A stretch of 64,000 nucleotides of DNA from Dendrophyllia cribrosa (lineage: Eukaryota > Cnidaria > Anthozoa > Scleractinia > Dendrophylliidae), in assembly GCA_024195265.1 (NCBI GenBank), contig JAJLRJ010000006.1, positions 6,379,639 to 6,443,638 on the forward strand, in the 5' to 3' direction. The translations under genes were made by a program, and so were the position numbers. The notes under the pieces were generated by a model. That model was not told the origin of the DNA. It was given only the letters and a program-made list of their open reading frames with translations, and did not search any database. Shown piece by piece: positions 10,961 through 23,356 of this stretch (positions are counted from its first letter, which is position 1; every line of letters begins with the position of its first letter).

Positions 10961-11029
10961 AATATAGTAATCGTAGGACAACTTTGGTTATCAAATGGCG
11001 ACTTTGATGCCTGACCCTTGTGGCTGACT
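10961..11029 (+). repeat. Dispersed repeat, long copy
   Basis: Matches 5291-5339 on both sides of an extra segment of about 20 bp (GGTTATCAAATGGCGACTTT). The duplicated ACTTTG at the junction suggests either a small tandem insertion here or a deletion in the other copy. Confidence 0.7.
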
Positions 11030-11349
11030 ACAGGGGTTACATTCGTCTGCGCAGTGGTTACAGCTTTCGCCTGGGCGAAACACGTACAAACAGTTTCTTG
11101 ATTGAATTTTTGTTCGAATTAACTTGGAGAACTTCAGTGATTTTATTTAAGGGGACGATTTCTAAAAAAATAAAAAAAAGGAAACGTCCTAAAACCACGA
11201 TTCATTGTCGCGAGAACAGCACAGATCAATGAAGAAGACCTTTGGTATAAATAATCTACAATTAATTTTACATCGTTCGGTCAGAGTGACAAAACTGAAT
11301 TGACATTGGAATCCTTTCACAGAAACTGAATAGGCCGACACACAAAAAC

Positions 11350-11915
11350 AGGAATCTTGTTTATCTGTAACAGATGAGAACGACTATTTATCTCAACTGG
11401 GTCATTTTTGTCTGTGATAAATTTCCTCTTTTAATCCTTGTCTGTGATAATTCTACTCGAAGTAATACGAAATTATATTAAGATATACAATCTTACATAC
11501 ATTAAATCAGTATAGCAAAGAGTATGTAACGAAAGGATTTTCTGCGTAGCACTTTCCCGTGCATGCATGGTCAGTTTAGTGAAGTGTCGATTTAGTTACG
11601 AAAGCGTTCAGTCTCATCTGGTAGATATAGAAACATAACATTGGGAGAATAGGGCGCATTTTCCACAAGGTTAATTAGAATTTGTAGGAAGCCCAACGCC
11701 ATTCGATTCCATGAAATTTATTTGAATCTTGTTTATCTGAAACTGATGAGAACGACTATTGATCTTGTCTGGGTCAATTTTGCCTGTGATAAATTTTCTA
11801 CTCGAATCCTTATCTGTTATATATCTACTCGAAGTAATACGAAATTATATTAAGATATATTAAAAAGCGAACAACCTCAAATGATTTTCTGCGTGCCACT
11901 TTCCAAATGCACATC
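11350..11915 (+). repeat. Direct repeat of about 210 bp, period about 380 bp
   Basis: Two diverged copies (about 11350-11575 and 11728-11912) share GAATCTTGTTTATCTG, GATGAGAACGACTATT, ACTCGAAGTAATACGAAATT and a GATTTTCTGCGTRGCACTTT tail. No coding region is present. Confidence 0.75.
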
Positions 11916-13350
11916 GAAACCTCGGGAACCGCTTTATTGCACGCCAATATCAGCGCTGGCATTTACTAATTGCACCGTTCGAACAAAGTGGCCAATATAT
12001 CAGTTATATGTTTCATCCCCCGTAGCTATCGCACTTTCTAGTCTTTCTATGGAAGTATGAATTATATGACTGCATTTGCGAATGAGAAGTTTTCAGGTGA
12101 TCAAGCAAATAAGTACAGGGACGGTAAATATAACTCTCGTCCATAATATGTGGTTTTCCACCCTGATTGAGTAGAAAACTGAGGAGCTAAGGTTCTTCAT
12201 TCGACAAAGTAATCAATCTTTTTTCGAGGCCATGATCATGAAATCAGGATAAAGAACTTGAAAGGCGTTTGATTTGCTCCAATGGCGCTTTGTCAGATTC
12301 AGGTCTAACTGAATGGGGGCGTTTTCACTCTGTTTTTTACTCCTTGCTTAACCTCGAAGAAGAACCCGTGCATTTGCGGTACTCGGGTTTGTATGATGTT
12401 CGAAATTGTAATTTTGTTTCACCAACCTTTATAAAATATAATGCTTATTACGATGCCTTCACATTCCTCCAGCACAAAAGCTAAGAATGTCAGCAGTTCT
12501 GTAAGTTCTCGAAAGTGGGGTTGTTTTTAGACTTTTTGTATCAACGTTACGTGTTGACAACTGTGGTAGTTAAACCCATTCCTCTTGCCTGGTTAATTGT
12601 AATGAACTTAGCTTTGAACCACTGAGGTCGTTCTCGAGCTTTTATATCAGTATGAACATAAGAATCAAGATTCAGTGCAAGTGTACATCGTTGCAGCATG
12701 ATGGTCATAAGAGAGATTGTTTTGTTTAATTACCAACTTCTTTCCCAACTCTCAAAAGGCGGTGTATCTGTTTATTCCTCTCAGGCTCATAAGTATAGAC
12801 CGGAATAGATAATTGACTAACTAACCTGTGTTTTTAGCTGTTAACCTTTTTTCTTCTTCTTTCTTTCCTGACTCTTTTTGCCTATGCTTCAGTTCATCAG
12901 GAGTTCGAATGGCATACAGTTGCCGACTGATTTGCGCATGTTTTGGCATGAGACATCCTCGTGCGTCTCGTTTATATGGTTCGATTTTTAATGATGATTT
13001 TTGAAGTTATTTTGATATGTAACTGTTAAGACTACTTTAGATCATTGTTTTGTCTAATTTATGACAATCCGGGCTTTTAAGAGTGACAGAGTTCAAAGGA
13101 CAATAGTCTCAAATTTATATTTCCTTTCGCAAAATAGGTCAAAATACAGTCAACAAACTAGGATAAAGGAAAAGTCCGGGGGAGGTTCTTATATAAATGG
13201 GACGGGTCAGGATGTTAAAAAATGCGGTTTTTGGTATCTTTTTTTCGGGAGTTTATTTCAAACTGTCCACTTTTGTAAATATCGAGGTACCTTTCAGGCT
13301 AAATACCTTTTAAAGCGATGTTCATGATCATACGACACCTATTGTCCTTC
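11916..13350. other. No gene supported
   Basis: There are several AT-rich accidental frames (12269-12484, 13061-13327). A polypyrimidine stretch at 12840-12880 is the only notable composition feature. Confidence 0.35.
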
Positions 13351-13352
13351 AG

Positions 13353-13765
13353 AGGCCCGGGGGTGGACTCCCATTTAAAGTTGCTCGCCTGAAATTTTCG
13401 AAAAATATTGTAACCGTTTGTTTCCATCTTCACTTAGCTTTCTCAGCCCCTGATGAAGGTTAGTTTTGTCGAACCAAAATATTGGGCAATATTAAAAGAA
13501 ACCGAACAAATTGAGCTGTCTGATCAGCCTTGCATGTTAAAGTTTTTTACCCCAAAAGGTACCAGAATTTCGTCTGATTGGCGTGGCTTAAATATATGTA
13601 CCTATTCTAAAGTACCGCATGTCATATTCTGTCATATTTTCCAGCTGGGAAAGAATACCGTGATAAGGGTAACGGTGGTCATTTTAGATTTAAGCAACCA
13701 AAACAGCACCAATCTGAAAATTTTGACCCCAGTTATCCTTATATGGGAGTCCCTTCCCCCAGCTT
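13353..13765. mobile_element. Probable TIR element, GGGAGTCC ends
   Basis: The left end (GGGGGTGGACTCCCATTTAA) and right end (TTATATGGGAGTCCCTTCCC) are inverted relatives. Both resemble the poly-G / GTACTCCCATAT family at 15195. The interior frame at 13453-13776 has no domain. A decayed hammerhead-like motif lies at 13450. Confidence 0.45.
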
Positions 13766-13852
13766 ATGAGATTTAGTTCTAAAAATTCCGTCAAGCACAT
13801 TCCCCGTCACTGCCTTGATGTGGGAGTTGTCAAGCAGTAAAGCGAAAACGAA

Positions 13853-14020
13853 ATTTGGCACCTAGCCGGAAGGTCCAGCTCGTAAACATTTTTAAGTAAA
13901 ATGGCGCTCAAATGATTAAAAGACGATTTGTTTTGAAGGTAGCAAATATTTGTTGAATTTGGCACCTAGCCGAAAATTTCCGTCGCCATAAACATTTTTA
14001 AGTAAAATAGCGCTCCAATA
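13853..14020 (+). repeat. 102-bp tandem duplication
   Basis: AATTTGGCACCTAGCCG and AAACATTTTTAAGTAAAATR with GCGCTC recur at 13853 and 13955 with moderate divergence. Confidence 0.75.
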
Positions 14021-14035
14021 GGTCATGCACAGACT

Positions 14036-14570
14036 ATTCTTGGTTTGCATGTGACGTCATCAAATTCGAAAATCATGAATCGCAATGTCTTCTGAGTTTA
14101 TATGTCCACCAGGTTAAAGACGTCTTTCGCTTTGAAAATACAGCTTTTTGAATTTCTGACCTTTCACCCATGTAAGAGCAACATAGCGTCCGTGACAAAG
14201 CTTTATCCTATGAAATAAAGGCATTTCCTCGTGATTTTTAGCACTTTGGGTAGTTAAAGTATTAGGAGAGCAGTGTATGTGAATGTATAGTAGTTCACGA
14301 GAAAAAAGTAATCGCTTTCAGAGCGAAAGTGAAGTCCAGATGTTTTTATTGATTTCCGGCGGCATGGCGTTTCCATACAAAGCTCTGTAAATTTGAGTCG
14401 AAGGCTTCGGTGAATAATTCAACAACGGCATAGTGCACAGATCAGAGACTTGGAGAAGTTGTTAATTTGTTAGTCTTTTATAACATTACAAATTATTGGC
14501 TTCTTTCACTAAATGGTTTCGATTTTAAAAATTTATTGCGCCCGATTGCGTGACGGTGCAAACCAAGAAT
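14036..14570. mobile_element. 535-bp MITE
   Basis: The inverted ends read ATTCTTGGTTTGCATGTGAC on the left and the complement of ATTCTTGGTTTGCACCGTCA on the right. No transposase and no clear target duplication are visible. Confidence 0.65.
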
Positions 14571-15182
14571 TTGTTCAGAAAATAGCAAAACTTTCTTTGA
14601 TGAATTGCCGCCAAGAAAAAAGAAAACATCGAATGAATACTCTTTTCTGATGGAGATTAAATATTTCTATCCCTTCACGTTTGGAATGACCGTCCATTGT
14701 TCTGTAAAACAATTTTATGAGATCAAATGAGGTTATTTTCTCCTGAAGAAAAGGAAAACAAAACAAACAACAACAACAACAACTTTGGACTTTGGATTTT
14801 TCATAAAATTATATTAAAATTAAAGACACGCAGAAATATATTGCGAAATTTTAAAATTCTGGTAACATGACATGTAAAATGATCAAATTTATTCGTTAGG
14901 CTTAATTATATATAATGAGACATCATCTGGGAATCATTTTTTCCTGCTCTAGGCAATCTACACTCGTTTATAACAACGTTGAGGCTGCGAATGGTGGAAA
15001 TTTTAAGAACATGCTAAGAACATACCTAGGCTAACATTTTGTTAAGATCGTCTTTATTTTGCCCTCTTATTTTTACAGTTAGCTAACTAAGAATAAAATA
15101 ACGGGTAATAATTTAGTCTACAATGCTTGAATAGCACGCAAAGTTGCAGGTCGTTTTCTATTTAAAATAGCAAATTTGTATA

Positions 15183-15525
15183 TCCGAGGGGGAGGGGGGG
15201 CGGGGGGTACTCCCATATATGAGCTATATAGGTATGTGCCGCTGTGAAGGGTATGGTTTTCAGGCAGTTTAGTCTGGGATAGGGTATAGTATTCAGAGAT
15301 TTTTGGTCTAGAATAGGGTATCATTTTACGCGACACTGATCAGTTGCGTGAAAAATTTCGTCTAGACAAGGTTTACTAGCAAATGGAATTTAAAAATCGG
15401 TACGGCGAGCAGTACGGCATTTTTACTGACCCCTGGTAACTAATAACTGTGATAGTGAACGAGTTTCTGGAAATTAGCGAGTCTGGAATAGGTCTAGGAT
15501 ATCCCCCCCCCCCCCCTCCCGGTTT
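15183..15525. mobile_element. Poly-G / GTACTCCCATAT repeat, longest copy
   Basis: It starts with a G-rich tract and GTACTCCCATATATGAGC. Degenerate AGGGTATRGTWTTC / GTCTAGAATAGGGTATCATT modules follow. It ends at GATATCCCCCCCCC, an inverted G tract. Related sequence lies at 5381 and 22826. Confidence 0.6.
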
Positions 15526-16099
15526 GTATAACAGTTAGAAAATTGGTAAAACCCGTTGCACTGCCCTTCTTCTCGCTCAGGACTATGATTTACTGATGCA
15601 GAACTACTATACAATTTACAATTTATCCTAGAACATTTTAAGAACGTTTTCAGACTCAAATCGTCAGAAAAAATAAAAAAGTTCAGTCCCAGCTCAGCCT
15701 CAGGACAAAGATTAGACGTTTTTATGAAAAGAGTGTAGCCGTAGATACTACCGATAAACCATTATGATATTTTCCGGGCACAGTTCAGTTGAATTAAGGT
15801 GTTTCCGCACCCCACTTCCCGAGAGCACAGCTTTCATTTAATTGGACACAAGTCAGGTTTTTATGCACTGGTTTTAAAGTTGGAGCAACATAAAACGCAT
15901 ATTCTCGAGATTTGACTCTGACAAGTGAAAGCATTTTCCAATTTTAGCCCGGGCTTAGATATCTCCATAGGAAATCGTAGCCTGTGGCCGTTGTTTTGGG
16001 TTCAGTCTGAGGAGGGGGGATCTGGTATCATGGATCGGCGGCGCTCCGTCGCCCCTTCTACCTCCCCAGGCCATGCTTTATTTTATCAGAATTTAAATT
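15526..16099. other. No gene supported
   Basis: Unremarkable sequence. The frame at 15925-16110 has no domain. Confidence 0.35.
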
Positions 16100-16290
16100 C
16101 TCATTTCTAGTCCTATACATTTCCTATAGAAGTAGTGGGAAGAAATTGTTTGGATATCAAGAGAACCCATCTTGTGTGATCATGTTCTTAATTCTCATAA
16201 CCTCTTTGATTGATAAGGCATTAATATTACAAGGAGAAATTTGATGCTGATCACTCTTTAAACCGATACCCCCAAAAAGGAGCTTGTTCA
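16100..16290 (+). repeat. Dispersed repeat, unoccupied copy
   Basis: Similar to 37440-38050 over TTTCYTATAGARGWAGTGGG, CACCTCTTTGATTGAT-like and TTACAAGGAGAAA..TTGATGCTGATCACT. Here the site reads ..AATATTACAAGG without insertion. In the other copy a 444-bp element sits at the TA. Confidence 0.75.
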
Positions 16291-17553
16291 CAGGCTGCGC
16301 TAAGGAAGGAAATCATTGTTCGGCAAACGGACAAACTATCCTGGGTCTTTGTCCGTGAATAAAAGGATCATAACTTGTCGAAAATCTAACCGACCAAGTA
16401 GGTTTATTTTTAACATTCGTTGAATTAGTTTGTTATGACGACTGGCCAACATATCGCTACGTTGATTAGTAAACGTAAGCGCCTGCAAACTTGAGTTGTC
16501 ACAAGTTGTCCCCCACATCTTTCGAAATGAATTTCAGGGGTCACGGCCGATCAATACAACACCCACAAACAATTGATAACAATCCTCATCATGGGGCACA
16601 GAAGGATTAGAATGTAATTTTCCAGACTCCGAGGAAAGAAACACAAAATAGTTACGGTTACACATAGCCCTTTTCCGGTGGTTAATAGAAAAAATATAGG
16701 CTATTTACCGTGGTAACATGGTTAGCTTGGCCTGTGTGACCGCCATTTTCCAAGGTAACTTTACAACGGTGAATTTCCATGGATTCATAAAAAAGAACAA
16801 AAGAATCCCCCATGACAGTTACTGAGGTAAATAGGTAACTTTTTCAAGCACCCCAAGATGAGATGACCAATCGCGATGCTAAATGTTTTTAAGAACGGAA
16901 ATATATGAAATGAAATATGATGGCTTGAGGATTAGCTTCCGAATACCTAGGAAGTTCAAAACAATCGTTTCTTTATCTTCTAAAGTTGTCAGCTGTCTCA
17001 GCTTTTGCAGCTTTTTTTTTTGGCCGACGACTCATGATAAAATAGGGAATATTCTGCAGTCTAAACTTGCCGTTCTAATAAATTGCGGTAAGAATTGGCG
17101 CGGGTTTCTTTTCTCGCGTGTGTATCTTGACAACTAAGTACTGATCCAAAAAGCTGGCAAATGTAATTGAACGTCGCTCTAGAAACTTGAAAATTGCCTT
17201 TCCACGGGTGATCTGGCACTCGATCGTCCAGTGAACTGGAACCAAGGGCGCGTTTCCCGAAAGTCCCGATAACTTATATAGCCCGCAAAGCGATTTGACG
17301 GTGCGCAATATTCACATTAAAGATCAAATTTTATATTTTGTTTGTTTTGAAAGCTAAGCAATGAAATTAAAAGTTGACGAAACAAGTCGGGTTGGTTTGA
17401 TGTCTAATAAATTATTTATATTTTGACACCTCAATCTTTTTAAGGGACTGCGAACATTGGGATGTTAAAAACGTTACTTATATTACCATCATTCAATCGC
17501 TAAAAACTAGCTCAAATGTTGCAGGCTTTCCACTTAAAACCGCTAATGCACAG
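16291..17553. other. No gene supported
   Basis: 17215-17310 contains GGGCGCGTTTCCCGAAAGTC, a palindrome-like piece resembling a MITE end. Otherwise only accidental frames are seen. Confidence 0.35.
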
Positions 17554-17562
17554 CCGCCAGGC

Positions 17563-19214
17563 TAGTCTCCTACGCAGCCGTTATTAGGGCTCGTCACGCA
17601 ACGCTCCTCCCCCACTAACGGCTGCTGCAATCTGAACCACATTCCTTTGCACGGTTTAGCCAATCACAGCTTCGCTCCTATAACCGGGAGCCAGTCGCGC
17701 CAAAACCACTTGTCCAATCACAGCTCGTGTTTTATCGTTGACTACTTTTGTGCCAGCAGTGCAAACAAGATAGCGTCGCTCGACGAAGCTTTCCATTTGA
17801 CTGCTTCGAAGTTCAAAATTCCTGACTTAAATGAATATCAAAAGCTAGCAATTCAAAAAATCGTTTTGCAGAAGGGTGATATTTTTGTAAACTTGCCTAC
17901 GGGATTTGATTTATCAAGCTCTTTCGACAGTCTTCGATCATGTCAGCAATCTTCCAGGGCATATCGTTGATGCATGATGTTGTTTATCCACTGGTTAGTC
18001 TAATGGAGGATCAGGTCCATTACTTGACAAGTATTGGCGTGAGCGCAGTTAATATCAGCAGCCAGGCTGAGATTGACCGGTCAAGTTGAGAATGGAGAAT
18101 TTTCTGTCGTTTTCGGCTCGCCAGAAGGGCCAGAAGCATGGCTAATGAATGGCCATTGTATAAAAATAGACATGCTAAACACGACTCCCACTCGTCGCAA
18201 AAAAAGTATTTTAAAAGCCTTAAGTATAAAACTTTCCCAGTAAGACTTCAGAGAGGATTGCGCCTTTAGATCACGGTTATGAATTTGTTCTCTTCGATGA
18301 TACTGACCTTTTGATCTCGGCGAATTATCTCTCAAATTGATAGGAGGATTCATGCTGTCAGAGCCGTTGGCGGAATTATTTTATTTCTTTATACCGTTGC
18401 TCGGTGCTAGCTCTATTGACATACATTGTGGTTCGTTCTTTGGCTCACTTTTGTTGTGAGATAAATACTTATCGGCTAAAGTTTGTTACCGCTTTGAAAT
18501 GACAGGATCTTTAAAAATTTCTCAGGCCGTGATTTTTAAAATGTCTAAAGTCTGCGGTGTGCAAGACTTGTGAGAAAGTGTTTCCGGCATCACGGATATA
18601 GGCGTCTTAGATCCGTGTCTCAAAAAGCCGTAGTCTACAATTCCACTGTTTTGAAATCATGAATTCTTGCATTAATTTTTATCTTCTTAGTTAGTTCTGT
18701 AGTTGAGTAGTGTGTCTCAGTGGAGCTAGGATAAACCTCCGTTGTTTTTTAATAGCGTTTGATTTGGTATCCAACAGATATTAATCTGTAGCATGGTTGC
18801 TGTTTTGTAAATCTCACGGATGCTAGTAAATTCTTACGTTCCTTCCTTAAGTAAGGAATGAACACAATTTAATGTCTTAAAGCAATTTCGAAGCTTTTTT
18901 TGGGTGTTTCTTGGTGTTGCGAAAGCCATTGTAGGTTAGCTTTTGTGTTGTGGTGTGGGTATTGTTCAATGTCTTTTGAATCTTTTGTTTTACGTCATTT
19001 GGTGATCACACCATCCGCAACACCAAGAAACTACCCTTTTTTTCGAGTAGGTGTCATGACACTGTCAATCGCTGATTGGTGCAATCACTAATTATCACGT
19101 GCAAACGCCACGCGCTCAAAACAAAAGGAAAGGAATGTGGTTCAGATTGAAGCAGCCGTTAGTGGGGGAGGAGCGTTGCGTGACGAGCCCTAATAACGGC
19201 TGCGTAGGAGACTA
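17563..19214. mobile_element. 1652-bp Mutator-like element with 86-bp TIRs and captured gene fragment
   Basis: The TIRs 17563-17648 and 19129-19214 are inverted copies with a single visible mismatch (TAGTCTCCTACGCAGCCG at the outer end). CCGCCAGGC is directly repeated at 17554-17562 and 19215-19223, a perfect 9-bp target duplication. Long TIRs with a 9-bp duplication are typical of Mutator-like elements. No transposase is present. The interior carries a broken RecQ-like helicase fragment with CCAAT-containing upstream DNA, so the organisation resembles a Pack-MULE. A small inverted pair (TTTCTTGGTGTTGCG at 18906-18920 and its complement at 19017-19031) may be another nested insertion. Confidence 0.85.
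17690..18160 (+). pseudogene. RecQ-like DNA helicase N-terminal fragment, broken
   Basis: Reading several frames in order gives pieces typical of RecQ-family superfamily 2 helicases. First comes a Q-motif-like LNEYQKLAIQKIV, then DIFVNLPTGF followed by a disrupted Walker A where GKS is expected (about 17905-17925). Next come PLVSLMEDQVHYL..IGVSAVNIS (motif Ia region, 17993-18060) and FSVVFGSPEG..WL (about 18100-18142). The frame changes at least twice and stops intervene. The DEAH box and the second helicase lobe are absent. It cannot encode an active enzyme. Because the fragment sits inside a TIR element, capture followed by decay is the simplest reading. Confidence 0.75.
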
Positions 19215-19223
19215 CCGCCAGGC

Positions 19224-19961
19224 GTGTAGGGAAAAAATCCAGCCGTTGGCGCCAATTTATGGTCTACTTACACGGAGGGTAACCCAGTTAGCTTTACCTA
19301 CGTTAGGTAGCTAGCCCGCCTTGATGCAACATTTTTAACCTCTTTACCCGGATTACTGCAGCGTCATTGAGGTGTATTGCGGCGGCGCAAGAAATGCCAA
19401 CTGACGACCAAGCGGTCTAGAATCTTTATTCCTGTTTTCAATGCCCTTTAAGCCTTGCAATAAGAAGGGGAAAGGCGTTTACTTGACTAACACAAGACGC
19501 GCCGAATTGAGGCTTAAACAACCTTGAACAACTTTGACAGCTTTGTAATAGATTCTAACGATTACGCGTGGTATAAAGCGACGTCATATCTATCTATCTA
19601 CTTCGGGCACACCCGCACCGATATAATGAGTTTTTTCCACTCTCCTTTGTCAGACATGAAAACTGGGAATTCCTGTCGTGCCAGTCCAGCGTCCCTCTCT
19701 AACTGGTCTATAAACGTTATTGCTGGGCACCCCTCGATCGCCAGCCATGTGTTGGATCCCAGAGAAGTAGCTGAGAAGCAGTCTCGTTCTTGCTTCTCCA
19801 GCAATGTCCACTAAACTGTAGTCTACGAGTCTGCAGAGTTTTTGAGATGGGAGGTAGATTTCCAATTAGGTTTCCATAGAGCTCCTTGTTGGTTATATGA
19901 TCTTTGCAGCTTCAAAATACGACCAACTCTCTGATATGCATGAGAGGATTCACTATATACA
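19224..19961. other. No gene supported
   Basis: Overlapping accidental frames on both strands at 19524-19865. No repeats recognised. Confidence 0.35.
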
Positions 19962-20428
19962 CAGTGGAACCCCGCTTTAAAGGCACCCGCTTAATACGGA
20001 CACCCGCTTATTACGGACAGTTTCGTATGTCCCGACAAAACGCTCATATGTTTTCTCTTAAATTAGCCCGCTTAATATGGACACCGCAATACGGACAACG
20101 GACACGCTCTCGTACAAAACCAACCTCGCATTACAGACACTGGTTATCTGTGCACTGTATAACTGTATAATTTCATTTGTCACGATTATGTGTTAATTGT
20201 GGTTGTGTTTTCACTAGGACAATTTTAGCTAGATAAAGTCGGAAAAGTCCCGGAAATACAGTGAAAACACCTCGTCTTGTGTCTAGCGAGTTTATAAAAA
20301 TGCAAGCTGTTTTCACAAGAAAATAACAAGGGATTTTCTCGCCTTCATGACCGGAAATTCACGCAAAGTTATACTACCTTGCGAGGGGTTTGACAAGGCG
20401 GTAAGTTCAATGCGGTGAGTTACCAATT

Positions 20429-20848
20429 TGAATTTTCAAAATCTTGCCGGCCAGATCTTGAATTTTCAAAATCTTGCTGGCAAGATCTTGAATTTTCAAA
20501 ATTTTGCCGGCAAGATTTTGAATTTTCAAGGTCTTGCCGGCCAGATTTTGAATTTTCAAGGTCTTCCTGGCAAGATCTTGAATTTTCAAAATCTTGCTGG
20601 CAAGATCTTGAATTTTCAACATCTTGCCGGCAAGATCTTGAATTTTCAAAATCTTACTGGCAAGATCTTGAATTTTCAAAATCTTGCCAGCTAGATCTTG
20701 AATTTTCAACATCTTGCCGGCAAGATCTTAAATTTTTAAGATATTGCCGGCTAGATCTTGAATTTTCAAGGTCTTGCTAACAAGATCTTGAATTTTCAAA
20801 ATCTTGCTAGCAAGATCTTGAATTTTCAAAATGTTGCTGGTAAGATCT
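20429..20848. repeat. Fourteen copies of a 30-bp self-complementary satellite
   Basis: The unit is about AATTTTCAAAATCTTGCCGG followed by CAAGATCTTG. It contains the palindromes CAAGATCTTG and CTTGCCGGCAAG, so the array reads almost the same on both strands and is open in several frames. About three degenerate units reappear at 25052-25142, at the outer end of the opposite arm. Confidence 0.9.
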
Positions 20849-20850
20849 TA

Positions 20851-22665
20851 AGAGTCTGTCCACGAGAGGACCAGGCAGACGTGACACATGCCATCTCACC
20901 GATTTCTTTCAAACTTTCACAGATTTTTAGGTTCACTAAGTTATTCAAGAAACCAAAGTGGTTCGGTCGCCTGACCATTCCCTGGGGTATTAGAGGCCCC
21001 ACCTCAATTCCCAGGGGTAAAACCCAAAAATATCCCTCAAAAATGCACTGACAAGAGACTTCTCTCAAACAAACAGAATGTAATGGATTCTAATCTAATT
21101 TCATCCAACAATTGCTGGAACCCTTAGGAACTGAAAACTTAAAGTTCATGTAATTTAATATTATTTCTGTCAATTAAGAGCTGTCAATCATTGACCATGT
21201 CACGCAACTTCGTCAAATTGTTCTTTTTCAAATGCAATTATCTCCAATGGGCAACATTGTAATTCAACAAACGTTATACTACAATACAAACCTATCCTAG
21301 TACTATGTTTCTGTGAAAAAAAATTTTTGGCATCTGTGAAATATTCTTAATGGCATTCATTTAAAGTAAGTGACCAGCGTCTTCAATTTGCTTTTTTTTT
21401 CGACACAGAGAATATCAAAAAAATGAATGCTGACGAGCCATTCGACGCTGTAATTATCAACATGCCCCCTTTCACTATATATTATGCATCGAAACACATT
21501 TTCAAGACAGTTTAACTGCTAAATTTATAGCTGATATGCTAAATATTCGATGACAGCGCAACGTGGACTACGTTAATCAGTATACATAATTAATTAGCAT
21601 CCACGTCTCTGCTTTATCGGCTCCATTTGTAGCCTACACATTGTTAGGGGAAAATGTTACCCAGTTGAGTCATTTCAAAACTCTTTTAAGTAATATTTGC
21701 GTTGAAATTATCGCTCTGCGCGATTACCTATTTTGGCCATGTTACTCATGTTTCATTCGGTGTTGTTTTTGTTGTGTTATCATATTTTCCGGCGTATTTT
21801 ATACTATATTACGGGGGAATACGATACAATACAAACCTGCAGACGATGTAAAGTCAACTTTGGACAAATTTCCAGCTTTGAAATAATTACTTTTCTCTTT
21901 TCAAGTCATTTTTGAGTGTATTGAATGTTCTGAGCGACAAATGAAATCAACATTGCGTGACAAGGTGAACAGAAATGTTCATAAAATGTGGGTGCGTGAC
22001 GTGACATCCGCCAGGGCATTCTTTTAAAAACATTTTGGCTTGAAAATAAAGTTCAGGTTCACATTTATTATAATTACTTGAGTCACGTACTTAGAATATG
22101 AAGTTTAGCTGAAAATCCGCTTTATACAGAAATTTATCTTTCTCTTATATATCTGACTTTTACCATCACATTCAGTTCACGTTTCTAATTACCAAGGTCT
22201 CGCTTTCTGTAAACAACAAAATATAAATCACAAACGAAGCGCTTCGTGCTGGCCGGAGTCGTATTATTGTTTACTTGTTCAGTGCAACGAAAAAAGAGAA
22301 TATCTGAAGTTTTAAACAGCTTGCATCTTACTACAGCAGCCTTTATGGCTGCACATTGTCAGAATTGTCGTGTTCGTTTGTTGCATACTGCAACAACAGT
22401 TGCGATGTTTCGGCACGATTTCCTGGGCGTATTGAGTTTTTCACTCTGTCTGCATGTGTGAAGGACATCTATCTATCTACATCAATGCAAGTCCCATCTG
22501 CGACAGCTAAAGTAGCCCAAACTAACGTTAGCACAGAAAGATGTCTTATTTTAGCGCGTGTTGGATTGTTTGATCACGACCCGGGATCACGGCGGACATC
22601 ATATGACCATTTGTCCAAAGCATCGTACTGCGCTAGGAACATGGTGGAGAACAAGCCTGAAATGT
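20851..22665. repeat. Left arm of long inverted repeat
   Basis: Inverted copy of 23357-25064. Landmarks include GAGTCTGTCCACGAGAGGAC at the outer end and CGCTAGGAACATGGTGGAGA at the inner end. About 94 bp near 22470-22565 are missing from the other arm. Frames present in both arms (for example 21641-21886 and 24026-24271) have identical sequence because of the duplication and show no known domain. Confidence 0.85.
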
Positions 22666-23356
22666 CACCATTCTCTTTACGGCAATTCCCGAAGAACCAG
22701 GCAGAAGGAGGAGCAAAACCTCGGTACACAAAGAGATCATGGCTAAATGGAACGTTATTGTTCCAGATGGTGCAGGTCAGACGATACCCGAGGATTTTTA
22801 AACTCTCATATTTACGCTATATGTAGGGCATGGGTTTCAAATAATTTTGTACGTGATAGGGTATAGAAATCCGATAGTTTTGGTCTAGAATAGAGTATCA
22901 TTTACCGAGAACAAGATCAGTGGTATGAAGAATTTGGTCAAGAATTCACAAGAATAGAAATTGGAAATCGGAAGTGACACGTAGTTGCATGCAGCCGGAA
23001 ATTGGTGATTGCACTGTACAAGAACTTTAGTTCAGTATTCCCATTACTAAATGCATGGTATTGTCGAGCAATTAAAACGAGTAAGGAAATTACAATAATA
23101 CAAAATATAAATAAATAAGGTCTGTTCAACCGCCTCGTTGATCTGGTGGCCACATTGCCCACAAAACTTTGCTGAAGAAGAACATTCGGCACCACAAGAA
23201 CTGCAAAACATGACGGAAAATAAGGCATCTTCATCTCGTGAGTCGTGAGTTGAGTAGGCCCTGGGTATAGCTGTACCGAGTCCTCCTCATTTAAGCAACT
23301 ATTTTTTATTTGCAGCAACTTTTTTATTTGCAGCAATGTCCCTTGTGGACCACCGT
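22666..23356. other. Unique centre of the inverted repeat
   Basis: Includes 22826-22985, a copy of the AGGGTATAG / GTCTAGAATAG repeat family seen at 15195 and 5381, and a minus-strand frame (22938-23441) that runs into the right arm. No transposase motifs were recognised. Confidence 0.5.

Noticed and set aside
20407..20780. Long frames on both strands, and a CRISPR-like regular spacing
   Set aside because: The 30-bp satellite has no variable spacers and is self-complementary. The frames are by-products.
22356..22826. 156-codon frame in the left arm
   Set aside because: Not conserved in the right arm, which lacks about 94 bp of it, and no domain recognised.
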